Shown here: positions 24,695 through 33,172 of the stretch, piece after piece
How the letters are laid out: each line of letters starts with the position of its first letter
How positions within the stretch are numbered: position 1 is the stretch's first letter
Notes under the pieces: generated by a model
What the model was told of the DNA's origin: nothing
The model's database searches: none
Seen by the model: only the letters and a program-made list of their open reading frames with translations
Assembly: GCA_016212275.1 (NCBI GenBank)
Contig: JACRGR010000037.1
Location: forward strand, 1 to 55,125
Source of the DNA: Nitrospinota bacterium
Lineage (GTDB): Bacteria > Nitrospinota_A > UBA7883 > JACRGQ01
DNA: 55,125 nt
Direction of reading: 5' to 3'
Made by a program: the position numbers and the translations under genes

Positions 24695-25090
24695 TTAGTC
24701 CAATTGCGATATGTGGTATTCGGAGATATCCTCCGTTTGTTTTAGGCACTTGATAATTGCATTGATAGTTTCAAGTCTTAATTGCCCTTTTTTTTCAACA
24801 ACTCCCTTTTGCAAACCTTCCTTGAGAAATTGGGAATGCGTTCTTTCAATGATATAGAATAATACCCAAGTATCACACGGAAAATTATCGTGCTTTGCTG
24901 GCAAAAAATAGTATCCATCCTCAAAATAGCATCCCATCACCTTTTTCCTGAAACCTTTTTGTTGTGAGGTGGTTTTAAGAAATAGCATATTGCCTGTTTT
25001 GCCACTATTCAGAACGATTAGAAGTTTATCGGTTGGCGTTCCCCCATCATGGTACGGGAAATTTTTATAGAAATAGACTGTCCCCTTCAC
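24695..25090 (-). CDS. Predicted toxin paired with a Panacea antitoxin (MazF/PemK-like beta barrel suspected)
   Basis: A 131-residue protein from an AT-rich block. The opening GTVYFYKNFPYHDGG, then DKLLIVLNSG, MLFLKTTSQQKGF and YFLPAKHDNFPCDTWVLFY, recall the SH3-like barrel of MazF/PemK-type RNases. The similarity is weak and is my reading of the pattern, not a search. Its ATG overlaps the stop of the Panacea-domain gene (ATGA, 25087-25090), the normal toxin position in such pairs. The low GC against a GC-rich background suggests recent acquisition. A different toxic fold cannot be excluded. Confidence 0.6.
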   Translation of the reverse strand: MKGTVYFYKNFPYHDGGTPTDKLLIVLNSGKTGNMLFLKTTSQQKGFRKKVMGCYFEDGYYFLPAKHDNFPCDTWVLFYIIERTHSQFLKEGLQKGVVEKKGQLRLETINAIIKCLKQTEDISEYHISQLD

Positions 25091-25662
25091 TTTAAGAAAT
25101 TTTCGCTCTCTTCCATTTCTTCAATTCGTGCCGCAATTTCCTCCGGGGCCAATTGCTTTTTGTCACGCTCGTCAAAGACTAAGGAAAAATCAATCTTTTG
25201 GTTTTCACCTTTGGTATTTCTTGTTTTTTCCCAAGGGTGGCCTTTGAAGTGGGATGCCTCGGAAATATCTTTAGCCGTAACATCTTTAAAAATATAAACT
25301 AAATCGTCTATTATTTTGAGTTCACGTTTGGTTAAATGTTGGGGATCGAATTTCTTCTTAGGGGAAATGATTTTCATATCATAATCGTTTTTTGCTTTTC
25401 CTTGAGAAAAAGTGATGGCGCTTCGTAAATCCTCATTCGCCATATCAAGGTTTTTTACCTCATTCATCAGTTCCAGTGGCACAGGACCTTTCGGAAGAGC
25501 AAAATAATCAAGGTTAGTAACTGATCTGCCTGTTTGACGATAATGAATAAAATCCAGGTAGCTTAACAGCTTATACAGTTTAGTTTCGCCAACGTAACGG
25601 CATTTCGAGGCAAAACAGATGATTGCGTTGATAAGCTTTTCGCGTGCGTGTGGATTCTCCAT
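25087..25662 (-). CDS. Panacea-domain (DUF4065, SocA-like) antitoxin
   Basis: A 191-residue protein with the Panacea/DUF4065 pattern: INAIICFASKCRYVGETKLY, KLLSYLDFIHYRQTGRSVTN, DYFALPKGPVPLELMNEV and, later, LTKRELKIIDDLVYIFKDVTAKDISEASH. The family includes the SocA proteolysis adaptor of Caulobacter and the PanA antitoxins, which neutralise many unrelated toxins. The C-terminus is an acidic helix (EEIAARIEEMEESENF). GAAGAGGAAT lies just before the ATG. It is the upstream gene of a two-gene AT-rich unit inserted between the CopG/PIN module and sppA. Confidence 0.85.
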   Translation of the reverse strand: MENPHAREKLINAIICFASKCRYVGETKLYKLLSYLDFIHYRQTGRSVTNLDYFALPKGPVPLELMNEVKNLDMANEDLRSAITFSQGKAKNDYDMKIISPKKKFDPQHLTKRELKIIDDLVYIFKDVTAKDISEASHFKGHPWEKTRNTKGENQKIDFSLVFDERDKKQLAPEEIAARIEEMEESENFLK

Positions 25663-25752
25663 ATTCCTCTTCTCTATCGGCTAATACTACTACACCCTTA
25701 ATGATAAGAGGCAGTTCTAGATATCAAGACATTGAATAGAAATGAGAAATGC

Positions 25753-26667
25753 CTAATTCATCTGCCACAGGTAATAGATGCCGGGCTTGTGGACGCTTTC
25801 CATTATCCAGTCGAACTTGCTTGAGAGTTTTTCGCTCATCATTTCCTTGATGAAGTTGAATTTCTCCCGCTTCTTCACCAGTTCCGGCTCCCCCTTGATG
25901 CCCGCCAACGCCGCGGTGATCTCCACCGATTCATCCATGCCGCCCAGCTCGTCCACCATCCCCAGATCTTTCGCCTGGTTGCCGGAGTAGATGCGCCCGT
26001 CGGCCAGTAGTTTCACTTTCTCCACCTCCAGCTTGCGCCCGGTGGCCACCGCGTTCACGAACTGCATGTACACGTCGTCAATCACCGACTGGAGCACCTT
26101 CTTGTCCTCCTCGGTGAAGGAGCGCGTATTCGCGCCGATGTCCTTGAACTGGCCGCTCTTCACCGCCAGCGCCTGCACACCGATCTTCTTCATAAGGTCC
26201 TGAAGGTCCACGAACCCCATGATGACCCCGATGCTCCCGGTGATGGTGCCGGGGTTCGCCACGATACGGTCCGCCCCCACCGCGATGTAGTAGCCGCCGC
26301 TGGCCGCCAGCGTGGCCATCGAGGCGACCACTTTCTTTTTCTGGCGGGCTTTGACTATGGCGTTGTATATCTCCTGCGAGGGGGCCACCGCGCCACCGGG
26401 GGAATCTATCCGCACGAGGATCGCCTTGATGGAATCGTCGTCCGCGTATTCGTCTATTTGCTCCACCAGCTCGTCGGACTCCATGATCGGGCCGAACACT
26501 TCCACCACGCCTATTTTGCCGCCGCCGAACGCGGCGGGCTTGCCGTGGTGCGCGCGGGAGGGGAACAGCATGACGAGGGCGATGAATCCTATGGAGAGCG
26601 CGATAAGAAGAAGGAATCCGGCCATCAAGCCTTTTTTATTTGGGGCGTTGCTGGCCGGATTTTCCAT
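25753..26667 (-). CDS. sppA: Signal peptide peptidase, S49 family
   Basis: A 304-residue membrane-anchored serine protease that degrades cleaved signal peptides. One N-terminal TM segment (LMAGFLLLIALSIGFIALVM) precedes the S49 domain. The nucleophile Ser123 lies in LAASGGYYIA, and the general-base Lys lies in the KSGQFKDIG motif (170-178). The IDSPGG segment and GTITGSIGV are also conserved. It is the short (about 300-residue) form. It follows rpsA by three bases on the same strand, and the order cmk-rpsA-sppA is common in Gram-negative bacteria. Confidence 0.95.
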   Translation of the reverse strand: MENPASNAPNKKGLMAGFLLLIALSIGFIALVMLFPSRAHHGKPAAFGGGKIGVVEVFGPIMESDELVEQIDEYADDDSIKAILVRIDSPGGAVAPSQEIYNAIVKARQKKKVVASMATLAASGGYYIAVGADRIVANPGTITGSIGVIMGFVDLQDLMKKIGVQALAVKSGQFKDIGANTRSFTEEDKKVLQSVIDDVYMQFVNAVATGRKLEVEKVKLLADGRIYSGNQAKDLGMVDELGGMDESVEITAALAGIKGEPELVKKREKFNFIKEMMSEKLSSKFDWIMESVHKPGIYYLWQMN

Positions 26668-26670
26668 TCG

Positions 26671-28341
26671 CTATTCTTCTTCCGGGAAGTCCTCTATCTC
26701 GTAACTTTCCTCGCCGGTCATGCCGGTGGCGAACGCCTTCATGGAAAGGCCGATCTTCTTGTTTTCGAGGTCCACCTTGATGATCTTCACGTCAACCTCC
26801 TGGCCGACCTTGATCTCCTTGCGGGCGCCCTTCTGCTTGTCGGTAAGCTGGGAAACGTGGATTAGCCCCTCGATGCCCGGCTCGATCTCGGCGAACGCGC
26901 CGAAATTCGTCACCTTCACGATGGTGGCCGACACGTCCATGCCCATGGAGTACTTCTTCGCGGCGTTCTCCCACGGGTCCGGCTCAAGCTGTTTGAGGCC
27001 GAGCGAGATGCGCTCGTTCTCCTTGTCAATCTTGAGCACCTTGCACTTCACCGTGTCCTTTTTCTTCAGGATCTCGGAGGGGTGTTTTATCTTGGCCGTC
27101 CACGACATGTCGGATATATGGATGAGGCCGTCCACGCCGTCCTCTATTTCCACGAAGGCGCCGAAATCGGTGATGTTCCGCACGGAGCCTTCCACCGAGG
27201 TGCCTATCGGATAGCGTTCCTCGATCTTGTCCCACGGATTCGCGGTGATCTGCTTGATGCCGAGCGAAATGCGCTTTTTCTCGGTGTCTATGTTCAGCAC
27301 TTCGGCTTCCACCACGTCGTCGATGTTCACGATGCGGCTTGGGTGCCGCACATGCTTGCTCCAGGTCATTTCGGAGATGTGCACCAGCCCTTCCACGCCG
27401 TTTTCCAGTTCCAAAAACGCGCCGTAGTCGGTGATGCTCACCACGCGCCCCTTCACCCGCATGCCGATAGGGTATTTCTCCTGCACGTTGGCCCACGGAT
27501 CGGGGGTCTGCTGTTTCAGGCCCAGCGACACGCGCTCGGTCTCCTTGTCGAATTTCAGCACCACCACGTTCACGGTGTCGCCCACCTTCAGTATCTCGCT
27601 GGGGTGGTTGATGCGGCCCCACGACATGTCGGTGATGTGCAAAAGGCCGTCCACGCCGCCCAAGTCAATGAACGCGCCGTAATCGGTGATGTTCTTCACC
27701 ATGCCTTCCACCAGCTTGCCCTCTTCGAGGGTGGATAGGGTGGAGTCCTTCGTGACCTTGCGTTCCTCTTCCACCAGCACGCGGCGGGAAAGGACGATAT
27801 TGCCGCGCTTGGCGTTCATCTTGATGATGCGGAACTCGAATTCCCTGCCGAGGAGCGCGTCCAGGTTTTTCGGCGGGCGCACGTCTATCTGCGAGCCGGG
27901 CAAAAACGCCTTGAGGCCGATGTCCACGGCCAGGCCGCCCTTGATCTTGCCGAATATCACGCCGCGCACGGTCTCGTTCGCGTTGTGCTTCTGGAGCAGT
28001 TGCTCCCACAGGCGCATCCGCGCCGCTTTCTCTATCGAGAAGACCATCACGCCGTCGTCGTTCTCGGTGTCCTCTATGAACACTTCCACCTCGGAGCCGA
28101 TCTTCACGGAATCGGCCCCCTGCGGGAATTCCTCCAGCGAGATGATCCCCTCGGACTTGAACCCGACGTCGACGACGACGGAGTCGTGGGTAATATCCAC
28201 GACGATGCCTTTTATCACCTCCCCCTGCTTGAAGTTCCTGATGCTTTCATCGTAGATCGCGGCAAGTTCTTCGGACGTGTATTCCTTGTCCTCGAACTCG
28301 GCGACGACTCCAGCCGGACGGGAGCTTTGCTCTTTTGCCAT
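26671..28341 (-). CDS. rpsA: 30S ribosomal protein S1
   Basis: Ribosomal protein S1, which binds mRNA leaders and helps the 30S subunit unfold and dock messages. The 556-residue product has six S1 (OB-fold) repeats starting near residues 33, 120, 206, 291, 378 and 465 (for example GMVKNITDYGAFIDLGGVDG and GSVRNITDFGAFVEIEDGVD). An AGGAGG precedes the start, but its distance to the ATG at 28341 is 12 bases. A TTG at 28347 in the same frame lies at six bases, so a two-residue longer form is possible. It lies between cmk and sppA. Confidence 0.97.
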   Translation of the reverse strand: MAKEQSSRPAGVVAEFEDKEYTSEELAAIYDESIRNFKQGEVIKGIVVDITHDSVVVDVGFKSEGIISLEEFPQGADSVKIGSEVEVFIEDTENDDGVMVFSIEKAARMRLWEQLLQKHNANETVRGVIFGKIKGGLAVDIGLKAFLPGSQIDVRPPKNLDALLGREFEFRIIKMNAKRGNIVLSRRVLVEEERKVTKDSTLSTLEEGKLVEGMVKNITDYGAFIDLGGVDGLLHITDMSWGRINHPSEILKVGDTVNVVVLKFDKETERVSLGLKQQTPDPWANVQEKYPIGMRVKGRVVSITDYGAFLELENGVEGLVHISEMTWSKHVRHPSRIVNIDDVVEAEVLNIDTEKKRISLGIKQITANPWDKIEERYPIGTSVEGSVRNITDFGAFVEIEDGVDGLIHISDMSWTAKIKHPSEILKKKDTVKCKVLKIDKENERISLGLKQLEPDPWENAAKKYSMGMDVSATIVKVTNFGAFAEIEPGIEGLIHVSQLTDKQKGARKEIKVGQEVDVKIIKVDLENKKIGLSMKAFATGMTGEESYEIEDFPEEE

Positions 28342-28388
28342 AAACAACTAATTCCTCCTGGTATTTAAATTTGCGGTCCTAGCCGCAT

Positions 28389-29039
28389 TTAAGCTAGTAA
28401 ATCTATAATTTTTTGGATGGTCTCGTCAAGGCTTAAATTGGTGTTGTCTATCGCCACCGCCCCGTGGGGTACCACCAGGGGGGATACCTGGCGCTTGGAG
28501 TCCTTTTCGTCCCGCTCCATTATTTCCCGCACAAGGTTGTCCCCCGATTGTATCCCTTGGGCGGCGCTTTGGGCGGCGCGGCGGCCCGCCCGCGCTTGCG
28601 GATCGGCGCTTAAAAAGAATTTGTGCTTTGCGTCCGGGAAGACCACGCTCCCGGTATCGCGCCCCTCCACCACCACTTTGGGATGGGTGGCGGCTATCTT
28701 CCGTTGGAGCGCCACCATCTTTTCGCGCACCCCCTTGTGGGCGGATACGGCGGAGACCTGTTTTTCCACCTTCGGGGTGCGGATGTCCAACGTGCGGTCG
28801 CGGCCATTGACGATGACGCGCTGGCCGTCCGGGTCGTCCTTAAAATCAATGGTTATTGCGGAGGAGATCGTTTCCAGCCGGGCCGCGTCCGCCGCATCCA
28901 CCCCCGATTCGATGGCGGCAAGGGTTACGGAGCGGTACATGGCCCCGGTATCGAGATACACCGCGCCCAGCTTTTTCGCCAACGCCCGCGCGGTGGAGCT
29001 TTTGCCGGAACCCGCCGGCCCGTCCAGTGTGATGATCAT
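28389..29039 (-). CDS. cmk: Cytidylate kinase
   Basis: Phosphorylates CMP and dCMP with ATP. The 216-residue product has the P-loop GPAGSGKSS (6-14), LDTGAMYRSVTLAAIE, the CMP-binding insert with VVVEGRDTGSVVFPDA, and the LID region KFFLSADPQARAGRRAAQ. It is followed by rpsA after 47 bases. Its ATG lies only eight bases after the stop of a DUF5615 toxin gene, so a foreign module now forms its immediate upstream context. Confidence 0.95.
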   Translation of the reverse strand: MIITLDGPAGSGKSSTARALAKKLGAVYLDTGAMYRSVTLAAIESGVDAADAARLETISSAITIDFKDDPDGQRVIVNGRDRTLDIRTPKVEKQVSAVSAHKGVREKMVALQRKIAATHPKVVVEGRDTGSVVFPDAKHKFFLSADPQARAGRRAAQSAAQGIQSGDNLVREIMERDEKDSKRQVSPLVVPHGAVAIDNTNLSLDETIQKIIDLLA

Positions 29040-29047
29040 TTTTTTGT

Positions 29048-29401
29048 CTAAATCAAAGGGCGCGAAATCCGAATACGCTCACCGCGGATGGTTATGACCA
29101 ACTGTTCTTCCAATTCATTAGAATGGTTTTTAAACAGCTTCTGCATAAGTTCTATGCGCCCTTCAGCGGGAAGATCGGGTAAGCGCACTATTCCGCAATG
29201 GGCGCTCCCCCGCGAGAAGACCAATTCGCCAAAATCTTTATCCATTGTGATAAGAACCCGTTGTTCCGCAACCGCCCATTCAAGGATAACCCGGTCGCCG
29301 GGATCCGCTCCCCGTTCTTTTGTTTCAACAACATCATGTCCCTGCTCCCTCAGCCACACGGCCAAACGATGACCGGCGCACCGGTCCACCAAAAACTTCA
29401 C
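29048..29401 (-). CDS. DUF5615 PIN-like toxin
   Basis: A 117-residue protein of the DUF5615 (Mut7-C-related PIN-like) group. It reads MKFLVDRCAGHRLAVWLREQ, then DVVETKERGADPGDRVILEW, VLITMDKDFGELVF and GIVRLPDL. Conserved acidic residues (D6, then ERGADPGD and DKDFGE) mark the PIN-like active site of a suspected RNase. Its ATG overlaps the stop of the DUF433 gene (ATGA, 29398-29401). It is the second gene of a common toxin-antitoxin-like pair. Confidence 0.85.
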   Translation of the reverse strand: MKFLVDRCAGHRLAVWLREQGHDVVETKERGADPGDRVILEWAVAEQRVLITMDKDFGELVFSRGSAHCGIVRLPDLPAEGRIELMQKLFKNHSNELEEQLVITIRGERIRISRPLI

Positions 29402-29643
29402 TTACCGGCAACCTCGACCGTATCAAGAGTATCGTGCGCGATGACCGCATGGGCATAGGCAAGACACGCCTGGACATCCGCAGGTTCCAAATCCGGGTAA
29501 TCGGCGAGAATCGCATTGACCGATTCACCCTGCGCCAGAAGGCTCAGGACAAGCTCAACCGATATTCTCATCCCCCTGATGATCGGCTTTCCGCCAAAAA
29601 TGGCGGGATTGACGGTTATCCTCTTGAGTAGTTCCTGTTCCAT
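29398..29643 (-). CDS. DUF433 antitoxin
   Basis: An 81-residue DUF433 protein: RITVNPAIFGGKPIIRGMRI, then LVLSLLAQGESVNAILADYP and LEPADVQACLAYA. This compact helix-turn-helix-like family is regularly encoded just before DUF5615 genes and is taken as their antitoxin. GGAGGG precedes the ATG by about eight bases. The pair lies between a GIY-YIG gene and cmk. Confidence 0.87.
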   Translation of the reverse strand: MEQELLKRITVNPAIFGGKPIIRGMRISVELVLSLLAQGESVNAILADYPDLEPADVQACLAYAHAVIAHDTLDTVEVAGK

Positions 29644-29774
29644 GGCTGTTTCCCTCCGCCTTAATTATCCCCTAAATTATCGAAAATGAGTGACCTGCTT
29701 TTCAAGGTACATCGGCGTAGCTTCCGGCCCGTCATGCGTGATGATCATTATTCTCCCGTCCCCGATGGCGGTTG

Positions 29775-30689
29775 TTATTTTTCCGTAGGCCAAATATGGT
29801 CAATATCCCTTGCGTTGGCTATTTTTTCACGCAAGGCATAACGGGGAGATTGTAAGTTAACGCTACTATTCTCGGAGCGGTGAATTGGCCCAATGGAAGC
29901 GGCCGCTCCTTTAAATTTGATCAAGTATTTTCCAGTATTTTCATACGGGGTGATTTCACCGATCTCAGCCAAATGGGTGATGGCACCAATGGGCGCAACC
30001 CTGTAAGCGGCGATATGTTTCAGTTTGGGAATGTGCCGGGCATTTATGCGAATCGCATACCAGCAATTCTCTCCGAGGAATGTTTTCTGAAAACCTTCTT
30101 CTCTTGCTGGCACAATCACGGTATCGAAATTTTCTCCATCCCTATTTTCAATTCCAGCGGCAAGTGCATCTTCGGCAATTTCTTCCGTTAAGGGTTTTTC
30201 AGTAAAAGCATTAATTCCCAACAATGGAAGTATAAGAAGCACATCCCTTAGAAACGCCTGCACTGTAGCCTTGGCCACAGAGGACATTGTTGGCATGGTG
30301 GGGTTGTTCTTATTTAACACAATAGATCGGTTGCATCTTCTAGCTTGCGCAACGAGTTCAGATTCAAGATATTGAACCTCGGTTTTCCCAATCTTATTCA
30401 GAGTATCAAAAAAGTAGACTCCCCATTCCCACCCTTCCCTATTAGTTACATGGTTTTTTAGGCGTTGCCCCACTGGATCCGCCTCGCCAATGTAGATGGT
30501 TTCCTCCGCGGCATTCCCGATAAGGAGGTATATTCCCGCCTCATCGAAACCTGGTTGGTTTTTCAAAGAATCGAACTGTTCTTTGGGGAATACGACTCCC
30601 GAACCGGACCAATTGGACTTTTCAACAAGGCGTATCCCTTCTGGATCGCCTGTTGTGGCAAATAGCGTGATTGAAAACGGCATAAGCAT
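29775..30689 (-). CDS. GIY-YIG nuclease-domain protein
   Basis: A 304-residue protein with an N-terminal GIY-YIG domain at about 50-140: AGIYLLIG, ETIYIGEADPVGQRLKNH and a downstream LESELVAQA that supplies the catalytic Glu. The C-terminal half (about 150-304) is not recognised; segments such as CWYAIRINARHIPKLKHIAAY suggest a separate substrate-recognition domain. Stand-alone GIY-YIG proteins of this size occur in defence and mobile regions. The ribosome binding site GGAGGTGAT lies four bases before the ATG at 30689 and ten before a second ATG at 30683; either may be used. The base composition is lower in GC than the housekeeping neighbours. Confidence 0.82.
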   Translation of the reverse strand: MLMPFSITLFATTGDPEGIRLVEKSNWSGSGVVFPKEQFDSLKNQPGFDEAGIYLLIGNAAEETIYIGEADPVGQRLKNHVTNREGWEWGVYFFDTLNKIGKTEVQYLESELVAQARRCNRSIVLNKNNPTMPTMSSVAKATVQAFLRDVLLILPLLGINAFTEKPLTEEIAEDALAAGIENRDGENFDTVIVPAREEGFQKTFLGENCWYAIRINARHIPKLKHIAAYRVAPIGAITHLAEIGEITPYENTGKYLIKFKGAAASIGPIHRSENSSVNLQSPRYALREKIANARDIDHIWPTEK

Positions 30690-30715
30690 ATCACCTCCAA
30701 ATGAATCCGTTTCGA

Positions 30716-31228
30716 TTAGAACCCAATCCGCTTTCGTTTAGGTTCGGCGGGCGTCATCAGTTGACGGATCGCGTGGAACACGGCTTTGAATTGCGTATCA
30801 TACTTCTTTTCGAGTGCATTCAACTTCCGCGATAATTCACCGTGGGAGGCGAGCATCTCCCGGAGCTTCACGAACGCCCGCATGATCTCGATGTTCACTT
30901 TCACCGCCCGCTTGCTTTTCAATACACTGGAAAGCATGGCCACCCCTTGCTCCGTGAAGGCGTAGGGGAGGTATTTCGGATGGTGCCCCCGTCCCCCTTT
31001 TAAGGTCACAAATTGTGATCTTATAGAACCCGATTCTCCTTTGGTTAGCTGGAACATGAAGTCTTCGGGAAAGCGATCGATATTTCTTTTCACCGCTTGA
31101 ACCAACACACGCGGCTCAACCCCGTATAGTTCCGCAAGGTCCATGCTTAACATCACCTTGAGTCCCCGCAACAAAAAGATGCGGTTTTCGATCCGCTCAA
31201 GGGGAATCATTGAATCCTTTTCCTTCAT
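30716..31228 (-). CDS. ORF6N-domain DNA-binding protein
   Basis: A 170-residue protein with an N-terminal ORF6N domain ([20 protein letters not shown] to [20 protein letters not shown]). This fold is typical of phage and mobile-element regulators related to KilA-N, and a coiled coil follows ([18 protein letters not shown]). The ATG at 31228 overlaps the stop of tyrA by four bases; a second ATG at 31210 has an AAAGG five bases upstream. A phage-type gene coupled to an amino-acid biosynthesis gene is odd and suggests insertion into the tyrA-cmk interval. Confidence 0.85.
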   Translation of the reverse strand: MKEKDSMIPLERIENRIFLLRGLKVMLSMDLAELYGVEPRVLVQAVKRNIDRFPEDFMFQLTKGESGSIRSQFVTLKGGRGHHPKYLPYAFTEQGVAMLSSVLKSKRAVKVNIEIMRAFVKLREMLASHGELSRKLNALEKKYDTQFKAVFHAIRQLMTPAEPKRKRIGF

Positions 31229-32109
31229 GTCCCGCCGTCGCCCCCCGAAGGAAGTTTCGCGCGGAAGGCCGCCGCCTTGCCGAACAGCGAGAGCAACGCC
31301 TCGCGGTCGTTGTTCTCTATCGCCACTTCAATCTCGGAGAGCTTTTGCTCCACCCGGCCGATCATCTCCATCATCGCGGGGCCGTTCGCCAAGGCGATGT
31401 CCGCCCACATCTCCGCCGGACTGCTGGCGATGCGGGTGAAATCGCGGAACCCACCGGCGGCGAACTTCAGCAGGTTTTCGCCCCCTTCCATTTCGCTCAC
31501 GGCATTCACCAGCGCGTACACCACCAGATGCGGCAGATGGCTGACCGCTCCCAGGATGTTGTCGTGCATCGCGGGGGGCATCTCCATCACCCGCATCCCC
31601 GCCATCTCCCAAATCATTTTCACGCGCTCCACCGCATCCGCCGGAGTGGTGGCGGTCGGCGTGACGATGCACTTGTGGTTTTCGAACAGCGTTTCAAACG
31701 ACGACGCCGCGCCCGATTTTTCCGTCCCCGCGATAGGGTGCGAGCCGACGAACGTGAAGCGTCCCGCCGCGATCTTTTCCGCCGCTGAAACGATCTCCTT
31801 TTTCGTGGAACCGGCATCCGTCACCAGCGCGCCGCCCTTGATGTGCGGGGCCATTTTTTCGAGGGTGGGAACAATGGAAAGCACCGGCGTGCAGAGGATG
31901 ATGAGGTCCGCTTTTTCCGCCGCTTCTTCCGGCGTACCGGTCTCGTCCACGATGCCCAGTTGCAGGGCGGTGGCAAGGTTCTCTTTGCCCCGGCCCGCGC
32001 CGATGACTTTCCCGGCAATTCCCCTGTTTTTCAGCACACGCGCGATGGAGCCGCCGATAAGCCCCACGCCGACGATAACCGCGCGCCCGAACAGAGGTTT
32101 TGTTTGCAT
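31225..32109 (-). CDS. tyrA: Prephenate dehydrogenase
   Basis: Converts prephenate to 4-hydroxyphenylpyruvate with NAD(P)+ in tyrosine synthesis. The 294-residue product has a Rossmann motif [10 protein letters not shown] (14-23), the substrate segment [12 protein letters not shown], and the helical dimerisation half with [16 protein letters not shown] and [17 protein letters not shown]. In many Gram-negatives tyrA is followed by aroA and cmk. Here the next genes are an ORF6N protein, a GIY-YIG protein and a toxin-antitoxin pair before cmk, and aroA is absent. It is divergent from the small TPR gene. Confidence 0.95.
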   Translation of the reverse strand: MQTKPLFGRAVIVGVGLIGGSIARVLKNRGIAGKVIGAGRGKENLATALQLGIVDETGTPEEAAEKADLIILCTPVLSIVPTLEKMAPHIKGGALVTDAGSTKKEIVSAAEKIAAGRFTFVGSHPIAGTEKSGAASSFETLFENHKCIVTPTATTPADAVERVKMIWEMAGMRVMEMPPAMHDNILGAVSHLPHLVVYALVNAVSEMEGGENLLKFAAGGFRDFTRIASSPAEMWADIALANGPAMMEMIGRVEQKLSEIEVAIENNDREALLSLFGKAAAFRAKLPSGGDGGT

Positions 32110-32218
32110 TTGAAAATCCTTTCAGTAACAGAGTTTACCCGCATGGTTTATCAACAATCAACCTCATTCGCGGAGAAGGCCTCCACCGTGGAGGCGCGGC
32201 GGCATCTATGGTACATTT

Positions 32219-32668
32219 ATGCCAATGGGACGGGTGCCGGGTAACGAAGAGATCATCGCCGAATACGGCAAAATGCTCCTGAAAAACCCGCGCTCCCGCG
32301 TGTTCGTTTCCATGGCTTCCGCCAGCTTGCGCGCGGGAAAGCCGAGGCTGGCGCTGGACGTGCTGGAAAAGGGATTGCGGCACCACCCGCGGATGGGGAG
32401 CGCGCTGACCCTGAAAGGGCGCGCACTGTTGGCGCTGGGGCGGACGGCGGAAGCGAAAGACCTGCTGGAAAGCGTGGCGCAAAACGCGCCCGAAAACCTT
32501 TTGGCGCGCCGATTGCTCGAACAGATCGGCCAAGACCTGCAGGCGGTGCGGGAAACGGCAAAAGGGAACGCGGAACGCGGCACGACCGAGCCGGAGGAAA
32601 AGCACGGCGAGGCGATAGAAACACTGGAGCGGTGGCTGAACAACGCCGCGCGGATGGCGAAAGGGTGA
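32219..32668 (+). CDS. Small TPR-repeat protein
   Basis: A 149-residue cytoplasmic protein with about three TPR-like helical pairs ([56 protein letters not shown]) and a charged C-terminal tail. No signal peptide is visible. Its stop lies two bases before the ATG of aroQ, so the two are co-transcribed. Its function is unknown; a scaffold role is all that can be said. Confidence 0.75.
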   Translation: MPMGRVPGNEEIIAEYGKMLLKNPRSRVFVSMASASLRAGKPRLALDVLEKGLRHHPRMGSALTLKGRALLALGRTAEAKDLLESVAQNAPENLLARRLLEQIGQDLQAVRETAKGNAERGTTEPEEKHGEAIETLERWLNNAARMAKG

Positions 32669-32670
32669 AC

Positions 32671-33123
32671 ATGAAAAAAATCCTGGTGATCAACGGACCA
32701 AACATCAACCTGCTTGGCTCGCGCGAGAAAGACGTGTACGGCGCGACCACCTACGCGGATCTGTGCGAAAGGCTTTCCACCGAAGCCCAAAAGCTGGACA
32801 TGAAACTGGAAATATACCAGTCGAACCACGAGGGGGAACTGGTGGATAAAATCCAGTCAGCGCGCGGCACGCAGGACCTGATCGTCATCAACCCCGGCGC
32901 GTACACGCACACCAGTATCGCCATCCGCGACGCGCTGATCGCCGTGAAGGTGCCGTTCATCGAAGTGCACATCTCCAACGTGTTCGCACGCGAGGAATTC
33001 CGCCGCCATTCCTACATATCCGACGTCGCGGCGGGGGTGATGGCGGGCTTCGGGGTAGAGGGATACTTCATCGCCGTGCGCGCCGCCGCGGGCGTGCTTT
33101 CCCGCACCCAGGGCGGAAATTAG
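32671..33123 (+). CDS. aroQ: 3-dehydroquinate dehydratase, type II
   Basis: Third step of the shikimate pathway: 3-dehydroquinate to 3-dehydroshikimate. The 150-residue product is of family length and has [11 protein letters not shown] (9-19), the catalytic Tyr23 in DVYG, the [16 protein letters not shown] stretch (74-89), His100 in EVHISN and REEFRRHSY. The ATG at 32671 begins the conserved [10 protein letters not shown] segment; the frame extends upstream to 32632 but overlaps the TPR gene. It is followed by the M24 peptidase gene, a common pairing. Confidence 0.97.
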   Translation: MKKILVINGPNINLLGSREKDVYGATTYADLCERLSTEAQKLDMKLEIYQSNHEGELVDKIQSARGTQDLIVINPGAYTHTSIAIRDALIAVKVPFIEVHISNVFAREEFRRHSYISDVAAGVMAGFGVEGYFIAVRAAAGVLSRTQGGN

Positions 33124-33172
33124 AAAGGTTTTTGCCATTTACGCACAACGGCTGAAAAACCTGCGGCGCCTG

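Noticed and set aside
29677..29748. A 23-codon minus-strand frame after the GIY-YIG gene (MIITHDGPEATPMYLEKQ...)
   Set aside because: It has GGAG just upstream and could be a gene remnant, but there is no homologue or repeat to support it, so it is not listed as a gene.
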